Notes: generated by a model from the letters alone, not told the origin. A stretch of 25,296 bases of DNA from Bacteroidales bacterium UBA1754 (GCA_002315615.1 DCHK01000024.1:1-25296); one strand, 5' to 3'. Positions 7,589 to 15,047 are shown, counted from the first letter of the stretch. Program-made: numbers and translations.

Positions 7589-7665
7589 ATTAACAATTAA
7601 TAATTAACAATTGATAATAACACTTAACTATATGCTATATGCTTTTCACTTTTCACTCCTAAACC
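7589..7665. repeat. Eleven-unit degenerate heptad tract
   Basis: From 7589 the sequence can be read as eleven consecutive 7-mers, beginning ATTAACA, ATTAATA, ATTAACA, ATTGATA. It includes exact adjacent duplicates of TATATGC (7629-7642) and TTTTCAC (7643-7656). It fills the gap between the possible nuclease and the esterase and runs into the last codons of the esterase: residues RSEK and the stop lie within it. Confidence 0.6.
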
Positions 7666-8467
7666 AATCGCTAAAAAATAGCACTTGATAACGGATTGAA
7701 TTTCGCCAATAATCCCACTCGTGAATACCTGGACGAACAATAAAATCGTGGTCGATGCCGAGCGAATCAAGTTTGTTGTGAAAGTCGCAGTTTATTTTGT
7801 AAAAGAAATCGTCTTTCCCACAATCGAAAATTATTTTCAAATCATCGTTTCGTAGATTTTCTACCAAATTGCTTACGCTGTATTCGTTCCAAACCAGCGA
7901 ATTATCATCGTATTTGCCGAGCAACGAACTTATTTTCCAATTATCGGGAAACGCACAAATATCAACACAACCACTCATACTTCCCACCGCACCAAAAACA
8001 TCTTGATGACGAATAGCCAAGAAAAATGCACCTTGTCCACCCATACTCAAACCCGTTATGGCACGTTGATTTCTCAAAGGCAAAGTTCTATAATTGGCGT
8101 CAATATATTTCACTAATTCGGTAGCCGTGAAAGTTTCGTAAAGCACCGTTTTGTCGAGTGGTGCATCCCAATACCAATTATTTTTCCCGTCGGGACAAAC
8201 AAAAAATACGCCATACGCATCGGCAAGTTCAGTCAATTCTGGAATTTCTATAACGTAACTTTTTGCATCGCCACCATATCCGTGCAAAAGATAAATTACA
8301 GGACAATTTTCACCTTTTTTGCCCAATGCTTTTTGTGGCGACACCACAACCGTCTGAATATCAATATTCATCGACTCGCTACGAATCGAAATTGTATCAA
8401 TTTTTGCAGCATTTGCACAAGAAAATGCCAACAAAAAAAGTCCGAAAAGAAAAAATTTTACTCTCAT
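7646..8467 (-). CDS. Secreted alpha/beta-hydrolase esterase (esterase D/feruloyl-esterase-like)
   Basis: This 273-residue serine esterase carries an N-terminal export signal (hydrophobic 4-16, then SCANA-A). Cleavage could be by signal peptidase I after ANA, or the Cys at 17 could be lipidated; I favour the former. The oxyanion region is LLHGYGG (60-66). The nucleophile elbow is GLSMGG with S141. The acid is most likely D220 in CGKDDF and the histidine H249 in PGIHEW. This matches the putative esterase family that includes esterase D and feruloyl/acetyl-xylan esterases, which hydrolyse acyl groups from sugars or from glutathione. The substrate here is unknown and no polysaccharide-utilisation genes are adjacent. 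The C-terminal four residues are encoded within a heptad tract. It diverges from ndk. Confidence 0.88.
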   Translation of the reverse strand: MRVKFFLFGLFLLAFSCANAAKIDTISIRSESMNIDIQTVVVSPQKALGKKGENCPVIYLLHGYGGDAKSYVIEIPELTELADAYGVFFVCPDGKNNWYWDAPLDKTVLYETFTATELVKYIDANYRTLPLRNQRAITGLSMGGQGAFFLAIRHQDVFGAVGSMSGCVDICAFPDNWKISSLLGKYDDNSLVWNEYSVSNLVENLRNDDLKIIFDCGKDDFFYKINCDFHNKLDSLGIDHDFIVRPGIHEWDYWRNSIRYQVLFFSDWFRSEK

Positions 8468-8554
8468 TTGCTAAAAATTTGTTACAAGATACGGTTTTTT
8501 CAGAAAAAATACCTTTACTTTATAGAAATTTTAATCCTAAAATAATTTAATGCT

Positions 8555-9016
8555 ATGGAAAGAACATTGGTTATTCTCAAACCCAGTGCGGTACAACGGG
8601 CTTTAGTAGGAAAAATTACCGCACGATTCGAACAAAAAGGTCTCCAACTCGTAGGAATGAAAATGATGCAATTGAACGACAATTTGTTGAACGAACATTA
8701 TGCTCATTTGGCTGACAAACCTTTTTTCAACACTGTTAAAGATTCAATGAAAGCATCTCCTGTGATATGCTGTTGCTACAAGGGAGTTGACGCCGTCAGC
8801 GTGGTGCGCACAATGACGGGTTGCACCAATAGCAGAAACGCTGTGCCAGGAACTATTCGTGGAGATTTCTCGATGAGCGGATTGGAAAATATTATTCACA
8901 CTTCCGACTCGAAAGAAAATGCCGAAATAGAACTGAATAGATTTTTTGCACCCGAAGAAATTTTTGATTACAAACCTGCTTCGCAGTCATTTCTATACTC
9001 ACCAAGCGAAATATAA
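8555..9016 (+). CDS. ndk: Nucleoside diphosphate kinase
   Basis: This 153-residue enzyme transfers the gamma phosphate between nucleoside tri- and diphosphates through a phosphohistidine and balances NTP and dNTP pools. The fold signature is complete. It starts with ERTLVILKPSAVQR, where the lysine contacts ATP and Ser replaces the more usual Asp after KP. RxMTGxTN follows, then the GTIRGDFS motif (99-106), and the active-site H115 sits in NIIHTSDS. The C-terminal FAPEEIFDY segment is also conserved. The start ATG is preceded by an A/T-rich leader with a weak -7-like TACCTTTA at 8510-8517. It is probably co-transcribed with the small DUF4359 gene 24 nt downstream. Confidence 0.97.
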   Translation: MERTLVILKPSAVQRALVGKITARFEQKGLQLVGMKMMQLNDNLLNEHYAHLADKPFFNTVKDSMKASPVICCCYKGVDAVSVVRTMTGCTNSRNAVPGTIRGDFSMSGLENIIHTSDSKENAEIELNRFFAPEEIFDYKPASQSFLYSPSEI

Positions 9017-9040
9017 TTTTTAGTAAAATCTCTTGAACTT

Positions 9041-9415
9041 ATGAAAAAAACTATTTGGATAATTGTTACCGTTGCTGTGGTAATTTTGTTCGTTCTTACG
9101 TGTCCCAAAAAGGAGCAACACAAAGATGCTATTATGGAAAAAGTTTCTGCCGTAATGGAAAAAGAATTTGCTAAGAATGCCGATGACAGCGATTTTGGAC
9201 AAGGTTTGGCAATTTTTGGCTCAATGTTTGCCAACAAATTGATAGAAGCCGCACTTGACAATGACTTTAAATACAAGAACTACATTGTTTTCAGTTTAGG
9301 ACAAATAAAACACGAAGGCGAAATGAAAACAATTTCTGTCGGTTTGCTCAATCAAATTTTTACTTTTAGCGAAGACGATTTAGAAGACATCATTGAAGAC
9401 GGTTGCGAAGATTAA
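9041..9415 (+). CDS. Small membrane-anchored protein, DUF4359-like
   Basis: This 124-residue protein has one N-terminal hydrophobic segment (4-19) that could be an uncleaved anchor; LTC at 19-21 is a weak lipobox alternative. Directly after it the sequence reads CPKKEQHKDAIMEKVSAVM. This resembles the DUF4359 pattern of a Pro-containing turn followed by an acidic/basic amphipathic helix. A serine/glycine-rich middle and a beta-rich segment (YKNYIVFSLGQIKHEGEMKTISVGLLNQIF) follow, ending in an acidic tail. DUF4359 members have no known function. The last 26 nt overlap, tail to tail, the 3' end of the HD-domain gene on the other strand. Confidence 0.7.
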   Translation: MKKTIWIIVTVAVVILFVLTCPKKEQHKDAIMEKVSAVMEKEFAKNADDSDFGQGLAIFGSMFANKLIEAALDNDFKYKNYIVFSLGQIKHEGEMKTISVGLLNQIFTFSEDDLEDIIEDGCED

Positions 9416-10037
9416 CGTCCGTTTCTTGAAGAAAAATATTTTCAAATTCTTGCTTCAACATTTTCTTGTCGGCAATAATCTTGCGCAAGTGCGCCAATCC
9501 AATGGCATTTTTTGATTCTTTTATCCAAAGTTTCAAATATCCGCCTTCGGCATATTTTTCTTGCAGATGTTTTACAAAACGCTGATAATGTTGTGTTTTG
9601 TTTAATTGTGGATAATTTGCCAATCCAAACTGAACAGTTCTGCGCAATATATCAAAAGGTTCTATGTTTCTATCGGCTTCGGCTATTATTTTCCCTAAAA
9701 TACTTCGAGGCTCATATTTGTTTGATGCTCTGTGGTCTTCTGCCGCCATTGCCATTGCTTCTATTTGTGCATCGCCAAACCATTGTTTCAATGTAACGTC
9801 ATTTCGCAGTATTCTTGCCGATTCAAGATGATGTGTCTCACGGTCTTTCTGTAGTCCTACATCGTGAAAGGCAGCAGCAGTATAAACCATATTTTCATCA
9901 ACATTGTAAATTTTTGCAAGTCGCAAACTCTCTTCCATCACACTTTGCACGTGAGCAAGTTGATGTGCCTTATCAAAATTTTGGTACAAAGGAAGTATAT
10001 TTTGTTCTATGTAAATTTTTAACTTTTTGTTAATCAT
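9390..10037 (-). CDS. HD-domain phosphohydrolase
   Basis: This protein (215 residues from the chosen ATG) has the HD metal-binding pattern: H29 in QLAHVQSV, the H58-D59 doublet in AAFHDVG, H69/H70, H102 in EDHRAS and D122 in IIAEADRN. HD proteins hydrolyse nucleotides, cyclic dinucleotides or (p)ppGpp; the lack of a synthetase or TGS domain argues against RelA/SpoT. The substrate is unknown. An in-frame ATG nine codons upstream (10064) is possible. I prefer 10037 because a -7-like TAATTTTG (+ 10067-10074) would start transcription near 10060, making the upstream ATG leaderless or untranscribed. It is divergent from the tyrosine phosphatase and convergent with the DUF4359-like gene. Confidence 0.85.
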   Translation of the reverse strand: MINKKLKIYIEQNILPLYQNFDKAHQLAHVQSVMEESLRLAKIYNVDENMVYTAAAFHDVGLQKDRETHHLESARILRNDVTLKQWFGDAQIEAMAMAAEDHRASNKYEPRSILGKIIAEADRNIEPFDILRRTVQFGLANYPQLNKTQHYQRFVKHLQEKYAEGGYLKLWIKESKNAIGLAHLRKIIADKKMLKQEFENIFLQETDVNLRNRLQ

Positions 10038-10056
10038 TGATTTTTTGTTACATTTG
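10026..10056 (+). promoter_or_regulatory. Bacteroidota-type promoter for the tyrosine phosphatase
   Basis: TTTG at 10026-10029 is followed after 19 nt by TACATTTG at 10049-10056, a full -33/-7 consensus match. Initiation near 10063 gives a leader of about 18 nt. The -33 element lies inside the first codons of the divergent HD gene. Confidence 0.75.
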
Positions 10057-10066
10057 TAAAACATTT

Positions 10067-10074
10067 CAAAATTA
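10067..10074 (-). promoter_or_regulatory. Candidate -7 element for the HD-domain gene
   Basis: On the minus strand this reads TAATTTTG, matching TAnnTTTG, but no -33 TTTG is found at 19-21 nt. It would start transcription within the spacer of the opposing phosphatase promoter, so the two promoters overlap back to back. Confidence 0.35.
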
Positions 10075-10080
10075 CAAAAA

Positions 10081-10524
10081 ATGCTGAAGATTCTTTTTGT
10101 TTGTCACGGCAATATCTGCCGAAGTCCGATGGCAGAATTTGTAATGAAGAAATTAGTTGCAGAACGTGGATTAGAAAACGAATTTGAAATTGCCTCGGCA
10201 GCCACAAGCACCGAAGAAATTGGAAACGACATTTATCCGCCAGCAAAAAAATGTTTAACGGAACACAATATCCCTTTTTCGCCACGCTCAGCGCGACAAA
10301 TGACGCGTGCAGATTATGCACATTACGACCTAATCTTTTGTATGGACATAATGAACATCCGCAATTTGCGTTACATCCTTGGCGAAGGACAATGGCCAAA
10401 AGTTAATCTTTTGCTCGATAGAGATGTTGCAGACCCTTGGTACACAGGAAATTTTGAAGCAACATATAAAGATGTAGTAGAAGGTTGTAAGAAAATATTT
10501 GAAAAATTCTACCCACAAAAATAA
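10081..10524 (+). CDS. Low-molecular-weight protein-tyrosine phosphatase
   Basis: This 147-residue phosphatase has the family P-loop near the N-terminus: VCHGNICRS, with nucleophile C8 and phosphate-binding R14. The general-acid motif DPWY has its catalytic aspartate at D118. Such enzymes dephosphorylate phosphotyrosine in proteins. Some (Wzb-type) act on tyrosine autokinases that control polysaccharide export, while others resemble eukaryotic LMW-PTPs. No tyrosine kinase or capsule gene is adjacent, so a role in polysaccharide control is not supported here. The promoter is strong and the leader short. A GH13 lipoprotein gene starts 36 nt downstream without an obvious promoter, so they may be co-transcribed. 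Confidence 0.95.
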   Translation: MLKILFVCHGNICRSPMAEFVMKKLVAERGLENEFEIASAATSTEEIGNDIYPPAKKCLTEHNIPFSPRSARQMTRADYAHYDLIFCMDIMNIRNLRYILGEGQWPKVNLLLDRDVADPWYTGNFEATYKDVVEGCKKIFEKFYPQK

Positions 10525-10560
10525 TCAAACAAAATTTACACAAATCTAAATCAATAAAAT

Positions 10561-11949
10561 ATGAACAAAACAAGTTTTTTTAAAAGTTTTCTTTTGTTGT
10601 TAGGTTTTGCACTCGCATTCGTTAGTTGCAAAGATGACGACAATAAAGGTGGAAACAACAATCCTACCCCTGAACCCGAGCCGTATGTTTTCAGCATTCC
10701 AAAAACCGAAGACGTTGTTATGTACGAAGCGAATCCTCGCGTTTTTGCAGAAACAAATTCTCTTAAAGCAATTGAGGCACGTTTAGATGAGATTAAATCT
10801 TTAGGCGTTAACGTACTTTGGATTATGCCAATTTATACTCACGGCGTAGAAAAATACAAAGGTTCACCATACTGCATCCGCAACTATACGGCTATCGATC
10901 CCGAATACGGAACTATGGACGATTTGAAATCGCTTGTTAAATCTGCCCATAAAAAAGGGATTGCAGTTTTAATGGACTGGGTAGCCAACCATACGTCTTG
11001 GGACAATGTTTGGATTACCGAGCACAAAGATTGGTACACACAAGACAAAGATGGAAATATAATTCCTCCTATCCCTGCTTGGTCAGATGTAGCCGACTTA
11101 AACTACAATAACCCCGAAATGCGTCAGGCAATGATAGACGCTATGAAATTTTGGATTACCGAAGCCGATATTGACGGCTTCCGATGCGATGCTGCCGATT
11201 ATGTAGAAATCGACTTTTGGCAAGATGCAGTTTCTCAGCTACGCGCCAAAAAAAGTGACATTTTGATGTTTGCAGAAGGCAACAAACAAGATTATTTCTC
11301 AGCTGGATTTAATTTTAAATTTGGTTGGACATTCCATACTTGGCTTGATAGAATATACAATCTAAGTGAGAGTTATTCTTTGGTGAAATTTTTGTCCGCT
11401 ACAGGCAATTCATTGTCAAATTTATCTGCAGACAAGCGTATAATATTTTTCACTACCAATCATGACAAATCTGCTGATGAAAAAACAGATGTACAACTTT
11501 TCAACGGAAATCGTGGTGCGATGTCGGCTTTCGTAATAACAGCAACTTACGCAGGAACTCCACTCATTTACAGTTCTCAAGAAACAGGTCAAAAAGACAA
11601 AATCAGTTTCTTCAAATACTACAACTTAAATTGGGATGCAAATCCTGAAATTACAGCAGAATACAAAAAAATTATGTCCATTTATACTGCTTCTGATATT
11701 TTTAGAAACAAATATATGACTACCTATTCTGACGACAAAAATAACACCGACGTTTTGTATTACGTTCACGACAACGGCAAACAAAATGTTTTGGTGTTGG
11801 TAAACGTCAGAAATGCAGAATCTACATTTACTGTACCTACTGATTTTCAAGGTAACTCATACACTAACCTAATGGGAGGCGAAGACATCACTTTAGAATC
11901 AACTTTGGCAATGCCTGCTTATCAATATTATATCTTGCAAAAGAAATAA
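10561..11949 (+). CDS. GH13 (alpha-amylase family) lipoprotein
   Basis: This 462-residue secreted glycoside hydrolase has a lipobox ending AFVSC (lipidated C23), then an acidic/Asn-rich linker ending in a PEPEP stretch (about 24-41). The barrel starts near 50. The four GH13 regions are visible: region I MDWVANH (138-144), region II GFRCDAAD with nucleophile D210, region III FAEGN with acid/base E239, and region IV TTNHD with transition-state stabiliser D302. A beta-sandwich-like C-terminal domain (about 390-462) ends in YYILQKK. The enzyme probably cleaves or rearranges alpha-glucan at the cell surface or in the periplasm. An acidic stretch after the lipidated Cys (KDDD) is, in Bacteroidota, the type of signal linked to surface export. 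No SusC/SusD, SusR or other starch genes are nearby. Confidence 0.92.
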   Translation: MNKTSFFKSFLLLLGFALAFVSCKDDDNKGGNNNPTPEPEPYVFSIPKTEDVVMYEANPRVFAETNSLKAIEARLDEIKSLGVNVLWIMPIYTHGVEKYKGSPYCIRNYTAIDPEYGTMDDLKSLVKSAHKKGIAVLMDWVANHTSWDNVWITEHKDWYTQDKDGNIIPPIPAWSDVADLNYNNPEMRQAMIDAMKFWITEADIDGFRCDAADYVEIDFWQDAVSQLRAKKSDILMFAEGNKQDYFSAGFNFKFGWTFHTWLDRIYNLSESYSLVKFLSATGNSLSNLSADKRIIFFTTNHDKSADEKTDVQLFNGNRGAMSAFVITATYAGTPLIYSSQETGQKDKISFFKYYNLNWDANPEITAEYKKIMSIYTASDIFRNKYMTTYSDDKNNTDVLYYVHDNGKQNVLVLVNVRNAESTFTVPTDFQGNSYTNLMGGEDITLESTLAMPAYQYYILQKK

Positions 11950-11976
11950 TTGACTTGCATTGGTAATTTTTACAAA

Positions 11977-12012
11977 GAAGTGGAAAGAAAATTCTTTCTG
12001 CTTCTTTTTTTT
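11977..12012 (+). terminator. Intrinsic terminator after the GH13 gene
   Basis: Arms 11977-11987 (GAAGTGGAAAG) and 11994-12004 (CTTTCTGCTTC) pair over 11 bp, including two G-U pairs, around a 6-nt loop. Eight T residues follow directly. It ends the phosphatase/GH13 transcription unit just before the PerR-like promoter. Confidence 0.8.
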
Positions 12013-12024
12013 ATAAAATATTTA

Positions 12025-12032
12025 TATATTTG
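12025..12032 (+). promoter_or_regulatory. Candidate -7 element for the PerR-like/rubrerythrin operon
   Basis: TATATTTG matches TAnnTTTG, but no -33 TTTG is seen at the right spacing. It predicts initiation near 12039. That is downstream of the first in-frame ATG (12035) and so favours the ATG at 12047. Any autoregulatory operator would be expected around here, though I see no clear PerR-box palindrome. Confidence 0.45.
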
Positions 12033-12046
12033 CAATGATTTCAAAA

Positions 12047-12514
12047 ATGGAACAATTACAAAATAAAAATATCAAGGAGTTGTCAAGGTTTCTCACCGAA
12101 AAAGGTATTAGACCTTCGCAAATGCGTATTACTCTGCTGATGTATTTGAAAAATCATCCTACGCATCCTACCATTGATGAAATGTATGTAGCGTTGCGCG
12201 ATGGGCACCCAACACTCTCGAAAACAACAATATACAATACAATGGATTTGTTCGTTTCGCAAGGTGTGGTGAATAGTATAAACATCGACGAGAAAAATTT
12301 GCGATATGACGCTTTTACAGATTTGCACGCGCATTTTATCTGCAATTGTTGTGGCGCTATTTCTGATATTAAAATCAACAATAAGTTGGCAGATTTACTC
12401 AAAGAAAATGCTCCAAAAAATTCTACATTAGGAAATACAGACGTTTATTACAAAGGAATTTGCAATAAATGCAAGAATAAAAATTTATTAACTAATAAAA
12501 ACTTAAAACAATGA
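12047..12514 (+). CDS. Fur-family metalloregulator, PerR-like
   Basis: This 155-residue protein has an N-terminal winged helix (about 20-80, with LSKTTIYNTMDLF as recognition helix) and a C-terminal dimerisation domain. The regulatory metal ligands expected for PerR can be placed at H40 (HPTHPT), D88 (RYD), H94 and H96 (DLHAHF). The structural zinc site has both CxxC pairs, C99/C102 and C139/C142. PerR proteins repress peroxide-defence genes and are inactivated by iron-catalysed histidine oxidation. Coupling to a rubrerythrin supports PerR over Fur or Zur, but the assignment is inferred. An ATG four codons upstream (12035) is less likely given the -7 element. The stop overlaps the start of the rubrerythrin gene (ATGA), implying translational coupling. 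Confidence 0.9.
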   Translation: MEQLQNKNIKELSRFLTEKGIRPSQMRITLLMYLKNHPTHPTIDEMYVALRDGHPTLSKTTIYNTMDLFVSQGVVNSINIDEKNLRYDAFTDLHAHFICNCCGAISDIKINNKLADLLKENAPKNSTLGNTDVYYKGICNKCKNKNLLTNKNLKQ

Positions 12515-13059
12515 AAAAGAAATTCGTATGCCCAATTTGTGGGTTTGTTTACGAAGGAGAAGAAGCTCCCGAAAGATGTCCTCAATGCAAACAAATTGTT
12601 AAATGGAATGTGCTTGATGCTGATGCTGCGTTGAACTTTGTAACAGAACACGTTATCGGTATTGCAAAAGATACTGACGACCAAATGAAAAAAGACCTCA
12701 ATGCTCACTTTATGGGCGAAGCAACCGAGGTTGGAATGTACTTGGCAATGAGCCGACAAGCCGACCGCGAAGGTTATCCTGAAATTGCAGAAGCATTCAA
12801 ACGCTACGCTTTTGAAGAAGCAGAGCACTGTGCAAAATTTGCAGAATTACTTGGCGAAGTGGTTTGGGATACTAAAACTAACCTTGAAAAACGTATGGTA
12901 GCAGAATGTGGTGCTTGCGAAGACAAAATGCGCATTGCAAAACGTGCAAAAGAATTGAACCTTGACGCCATTCACGATACAGTTCACGAAATGGCAAAAG
13001 ACGAAGCTCGTCACGGAAAAGGTTTCGAAGGTCTTTTCAATCGCTATTTCAAAAAATAA
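12511..13059 (+). CDS. Reverse rubrerythrin (N-terminal rubredoxin domain, peroxidase)
   Basis: This 182-residue protein is built in reverse order compared with classical rubrerythrin. A rubredoxin-type FeS4 centre comes first (C7, C10, C23, C26 in CPICG and CPQC). The four-helix di-iron domain follows, with ligands in GEATE (E70, E73), EEAEH (E103, H106), AECGAC (E132) and DEARH (E165, H168). Such proteins reduce hydrogen peroxide with electrons from NAD(P)H or rubredoxin, which is the main peroxide defence in many anaerobes. The second helix pair also contains C133/C136, not part of the canonical site. The ATG lies inside the stop of the PerR-like gene, and the operon ends at a terminator at 13078-13110. 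This points to peroxide-inducible co-expression. Confidence 0.93.
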   Translation: MKKKFVCPICGFVYEGEEAPERCPQCKQIVKWNVLDADAALNFVTEHVIGIAKDTDDQMKKDLNAHFMGEATEVGMYLAMSRQADREGYPEIAEAFKRYAFEEAEHCAKFAELLGEVVWDTKTNLEKRMVAECGACEDKMRIAKRAKELNLDAIHDTVHEMAKDEARHGKGFEGLFNRYFKK

Positions 13060-13077
13060 CGAATTCTCAAAATCAAG

Positions 13078-13110
13078 AAAAATCCATTGCGTATGCGATG
13101 GATTTTTTTT
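13078..13110. terminator. Bidirectional intrinsic terminator
   Basis: Arms 13081-13090 (AATCCATTGC) and 13095-13104 (GCGATGGATT) form a 10-bp stem with a GTAT loop, extended by A-T pairs. Eight T follow on the plus strand, and five A precede it, giving T on the minus strand. It serves the rubrerythrin operon on the plus strand and the alpha/beta hydrolase (stop at 13116) on the minus strand. Confidence 0.85.
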
Positions 13111-13115
13111 ATGCC

Positions 13116-14042
13116 TCAATCTTTCATCTTTGCCAAATCTGAGGGCTTAAATGAACCATATTCGCCAGGATCTATACTTGGGTCGAAAATCGTACAATCG
13201 GATTGCAAAAAGCGTTTTTCGAAAACGTATTTCTGAATAAAATCGACCACCACATCAATGTTTGGCAACATTTGATTGGCTATTTCGTGTCCACAACCTT
13301 CATATCGAATTGCCGAATAGGGATAATCAAACTTTTCAAATCTTTTTACTAAAGCATTTGTACCAAAAAATCCTATATTGAAAAACTTTATCTGGTTGTA
13401 ATTTACTAACTTATCAGCTGTTCCGTGGAAAAACAACGTAGGCGCTGGAGCGTGTTCCCTATACTGCACTCTACCACTTCTCGTAAAAATAGAACCCGAA
13501 AAAGAAATTATGCCTGCATAATGAAATTCATTAGGCAAAACGTTCGACACTTCGTTGCGATTACACAATTCAAAATCTGCTTGCAAAGCGGCTATTGCAC
13601 CTGCACTTGTGCCGTGAAGAATTATTTTTGAAGTATCAATACCATACTTCTCAGCATTGTCAATCAAAAAATTAGTGGCGAAATAAATATCTTCTACCGC
13701 AATTTTTACCGCATTTTCAAATGGTTGTAAATTAAAAATGCCAACAGGTTTTTCCTCGTCTTTCAATCCCAAGCGATAATCTATCGCCACTGTAAAAAAA
13801 CCTCTTTTTGAAAGTTCAGTACAATATGATTTAGCCTTTTCTGTATCGCGCGAACCAGAAAGAAATCCTCCACCAAAAATGTATATCACACAAGGCAAAT
13901 TTTGAACTTCTGACGTGGGAGAATAGATATCCATACGCAAGTCGCACGTATCGCGATGAGCGAATACCACTGTCTCTGTCTGCGCAGAAACTGCCGAAAA
14001 TACACAAACAAAACAAAAAACTAAAACAAGAATTTTCTTCAT
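13116..14042 (-). CDS. Secreted alpha/beta-hydrolase (carboxylesterase-like)
   Basis: This protein (308 residues from ATG 14042) has a signal peptide with cleavage likely after AVSA (20), leaving Gln at the mature N-terminus. The oxyanion motif is IFGGGF (55-60), the nucleophile elbow HGTSAGA has S146, the acid is D210 in HGTADKLV and the histidine is H252 in GCGHEI. This is the layout of bacterial esterase/lipase-like proteins of the BD-FAE/hormone-sensitive-lipase group, which act on small acyl esters. The exact substrate is unknown. An ORF extension of 12 codons upstream exists, but it overlaps the preceding gene and would bury the signal peptide, so I use 14042. It is 8 nt behind the sigma-associated membrane protein and appears to be the third gene of that unit. 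Confidence 0.88.
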   Translation of the reverse strand: MKKILVLVFCFVCVFSAVSAQTETVVFAHRDTCDLRMDIYSPTSEVQNLPCVIYIFGGGFLSGSRDTEKAKSYCTELSKRGFFTVAIDYRLGLKDEEKPVGIFNLQPFENAVKIAVEDIYFATNFLIDNAEKYGIDTSKIILHGTSAGAIAALQADFELCNRNEVSNVLPNEFHYAGIISFSGSIFTRSGRVQYREHAPAPTLFFHGTADKLVNYNQIKFFNIGFFGTNALVKRFEKFDYPYSAIRYEGCGHEIANQMLPNIDVVVDFIQKYVFEKRFLQSDCTIFDPSIDPGEYGSFKPSDLAKMKD

Positions 14043-14050
14043 CTCAATTT

Positions 14051-14416
14051 TTAATAATCGGTGTACTCGTCTTCCCAATTAGAAACGAAACTTTCGATTT
14101 GCGTATTCTCATCAAGATAAGCAATCCACGAATCTGAGTTTTTTCCTGTTTGTTCTGCAACCAACGTCGTTTGCGTATTAAGGTCCGTCGGATTAGACGT
14201 TCCCAACACAGCTTTTGCGGCAAAAATAGCAACAACCAATGTTGCCGCTGCAGAAAAAAGAATGGCAGCACGCGACATAAAAATTGTCCTTTTCGAAGAT
14301 TCTTTTTCTTTAATTTTGCTTTGAATGTTTTTCGCAAAATCCTCGAAATAGTTTTCGGGAACTGAAAAATGGTTCTCGTTACCGAATTGATTCAATATGT
14401 CATTTTTTTCTTCCAT
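14051..14416 (-). CDS. Single-pass membrane protein, possible anti-sigma factor
   Basis: This 121-residue protein has a cytoplasmic N-terminus with the motif FSVPENYFEDF (17-27), one membrane helix (about 48-70) and a polar C-terminal region outside. The VPxxYF motif is frequent in Bacteroidota membrane proteins encoded directly after ECF sigma factors. This position, 48 nt downstream of such a sigma gene in the same direction, makes an anti-sigma or sigma-regulating role likely. It lacks the zinc-binding HxxxCxxC of ZAS-type anti-sigmas. I do not recognise a named family, so the role is inferred from context and topology. Confidence 0.7.
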   Translation of the reverse strand: MEEKNDILNQFGNENHFSVPENYFEDFAKNIQSKIKEKESSKRTIFMSRAAILFSAAATLVVAIFAAKAVLGTSNPTDLNTQTTLVAEQTGKNSDSWIAYLDENTQIESFVSNWEDEYTDY

Positions 14417-14464
14417 GCCTTTATGACGAATAAAAAGTGGGAAAGTTTAATTCAAAACGAAAAA

Positions 14465-15022
14465 TTATTTTTCTATTTCTTGCATTTTTATGTAGTTCTC
14501 AATTTTTTGAACAGCAATGTGATACGAAGCCTTTAGTGCGCCAACTGATGTTCCTAATACCTCAGACATATCTTCGTATTTCATCTCATCGTAGTATTTC
14601 ATATTGAAAACCATACGCTGTTTTTCGGGCAATTGTGCTATTGCCTTTTGCAATTTCAGTTGCGCTTCATCTCCGTCAAAATAAGGATCTGCCTGCAAAT
14701 TTTGAATCATAATATCTTCCAAATCCAACGGATCTGCAATATATTTGGCACGTTGAGAATTGAGAAACGTCAACGATTCGTTTGCTGCAATGCGATACAA
14801 CCAAGTAGAAATTTTTGAATCGCCGTGAAAATCGGCAAATGCACCCCAAACCTTTATAAAAGTATTTTGCAAAACATCGTTGGCATCGTCGTGCGAAAGC
14901 ACCATTCTACGAATCTGCCAATAAATTTGTCGCGAATATTTATTCACCAACAAATTAAAAGCGGCTTCGTATTTCCCTGCTTTGTGCAGTTCGAGTATTT
15001 GCTGTTCGGTTTGGTCGTTCAT
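14465..15022 (-). CDS. ECF-type RNA polymerase sigma factor (sigma-70 family)
   Basis: This protein (185 residues from ATG 15022) has region 2 at about 24-92, including DANDVLQNTFIKVW and the -10-recognition segment ISTWLYRIAANESLTFL. Region 4 is at about 122-175 (LPEKQRMVFNMKYYDEMKYEDMSEVLG). Region 3 is missing, which defines the extracytoplasmic-function class. These factors redirect RNA polymerase to stress or envelope genes. A TTG five codons upstream is in frame, but the ATG fits a -7 element at 15048-15055 (initiation near 15041). The gene heads a unit with a single-pass membrane protein and a secreted hydrolase, so it probably responds to an envelope signal. Confidence 0.95.
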   Translation of the reverse strand: MNDQTEQQILELHKAGKYEAAFNLLVNKYSRQIYWQIRRMVLSHDDANDVLQNTFIKVWGAFADFHGDSKISTWLYRIAANESLTFLNSQRAKYIADPLDLEDIMIQNLQADPYFDGDEAQLKLQKAIAQLPEKQRMVFNMKYYDEMKYEDMSEVLGTSVGALKASYHIAVQKIENYIKMQEIEK

Positions 15023-15047
15023 TTTTTCTACACTCAAAGAATTTTTG

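Noticed and set aside
7589..7665. Possible CRISPR or satellite array
   Set aside because: Units are 7 nt and degenerate with no spacers; it lacks the repeat length and spacing of a CRISPR array.
12448..12828. 126-codon minus-strand frame across the PerR-like/rubrerythrin junction
   Set aside because: It is antisense to two confidently identified genes and has no signal or motif of its own.
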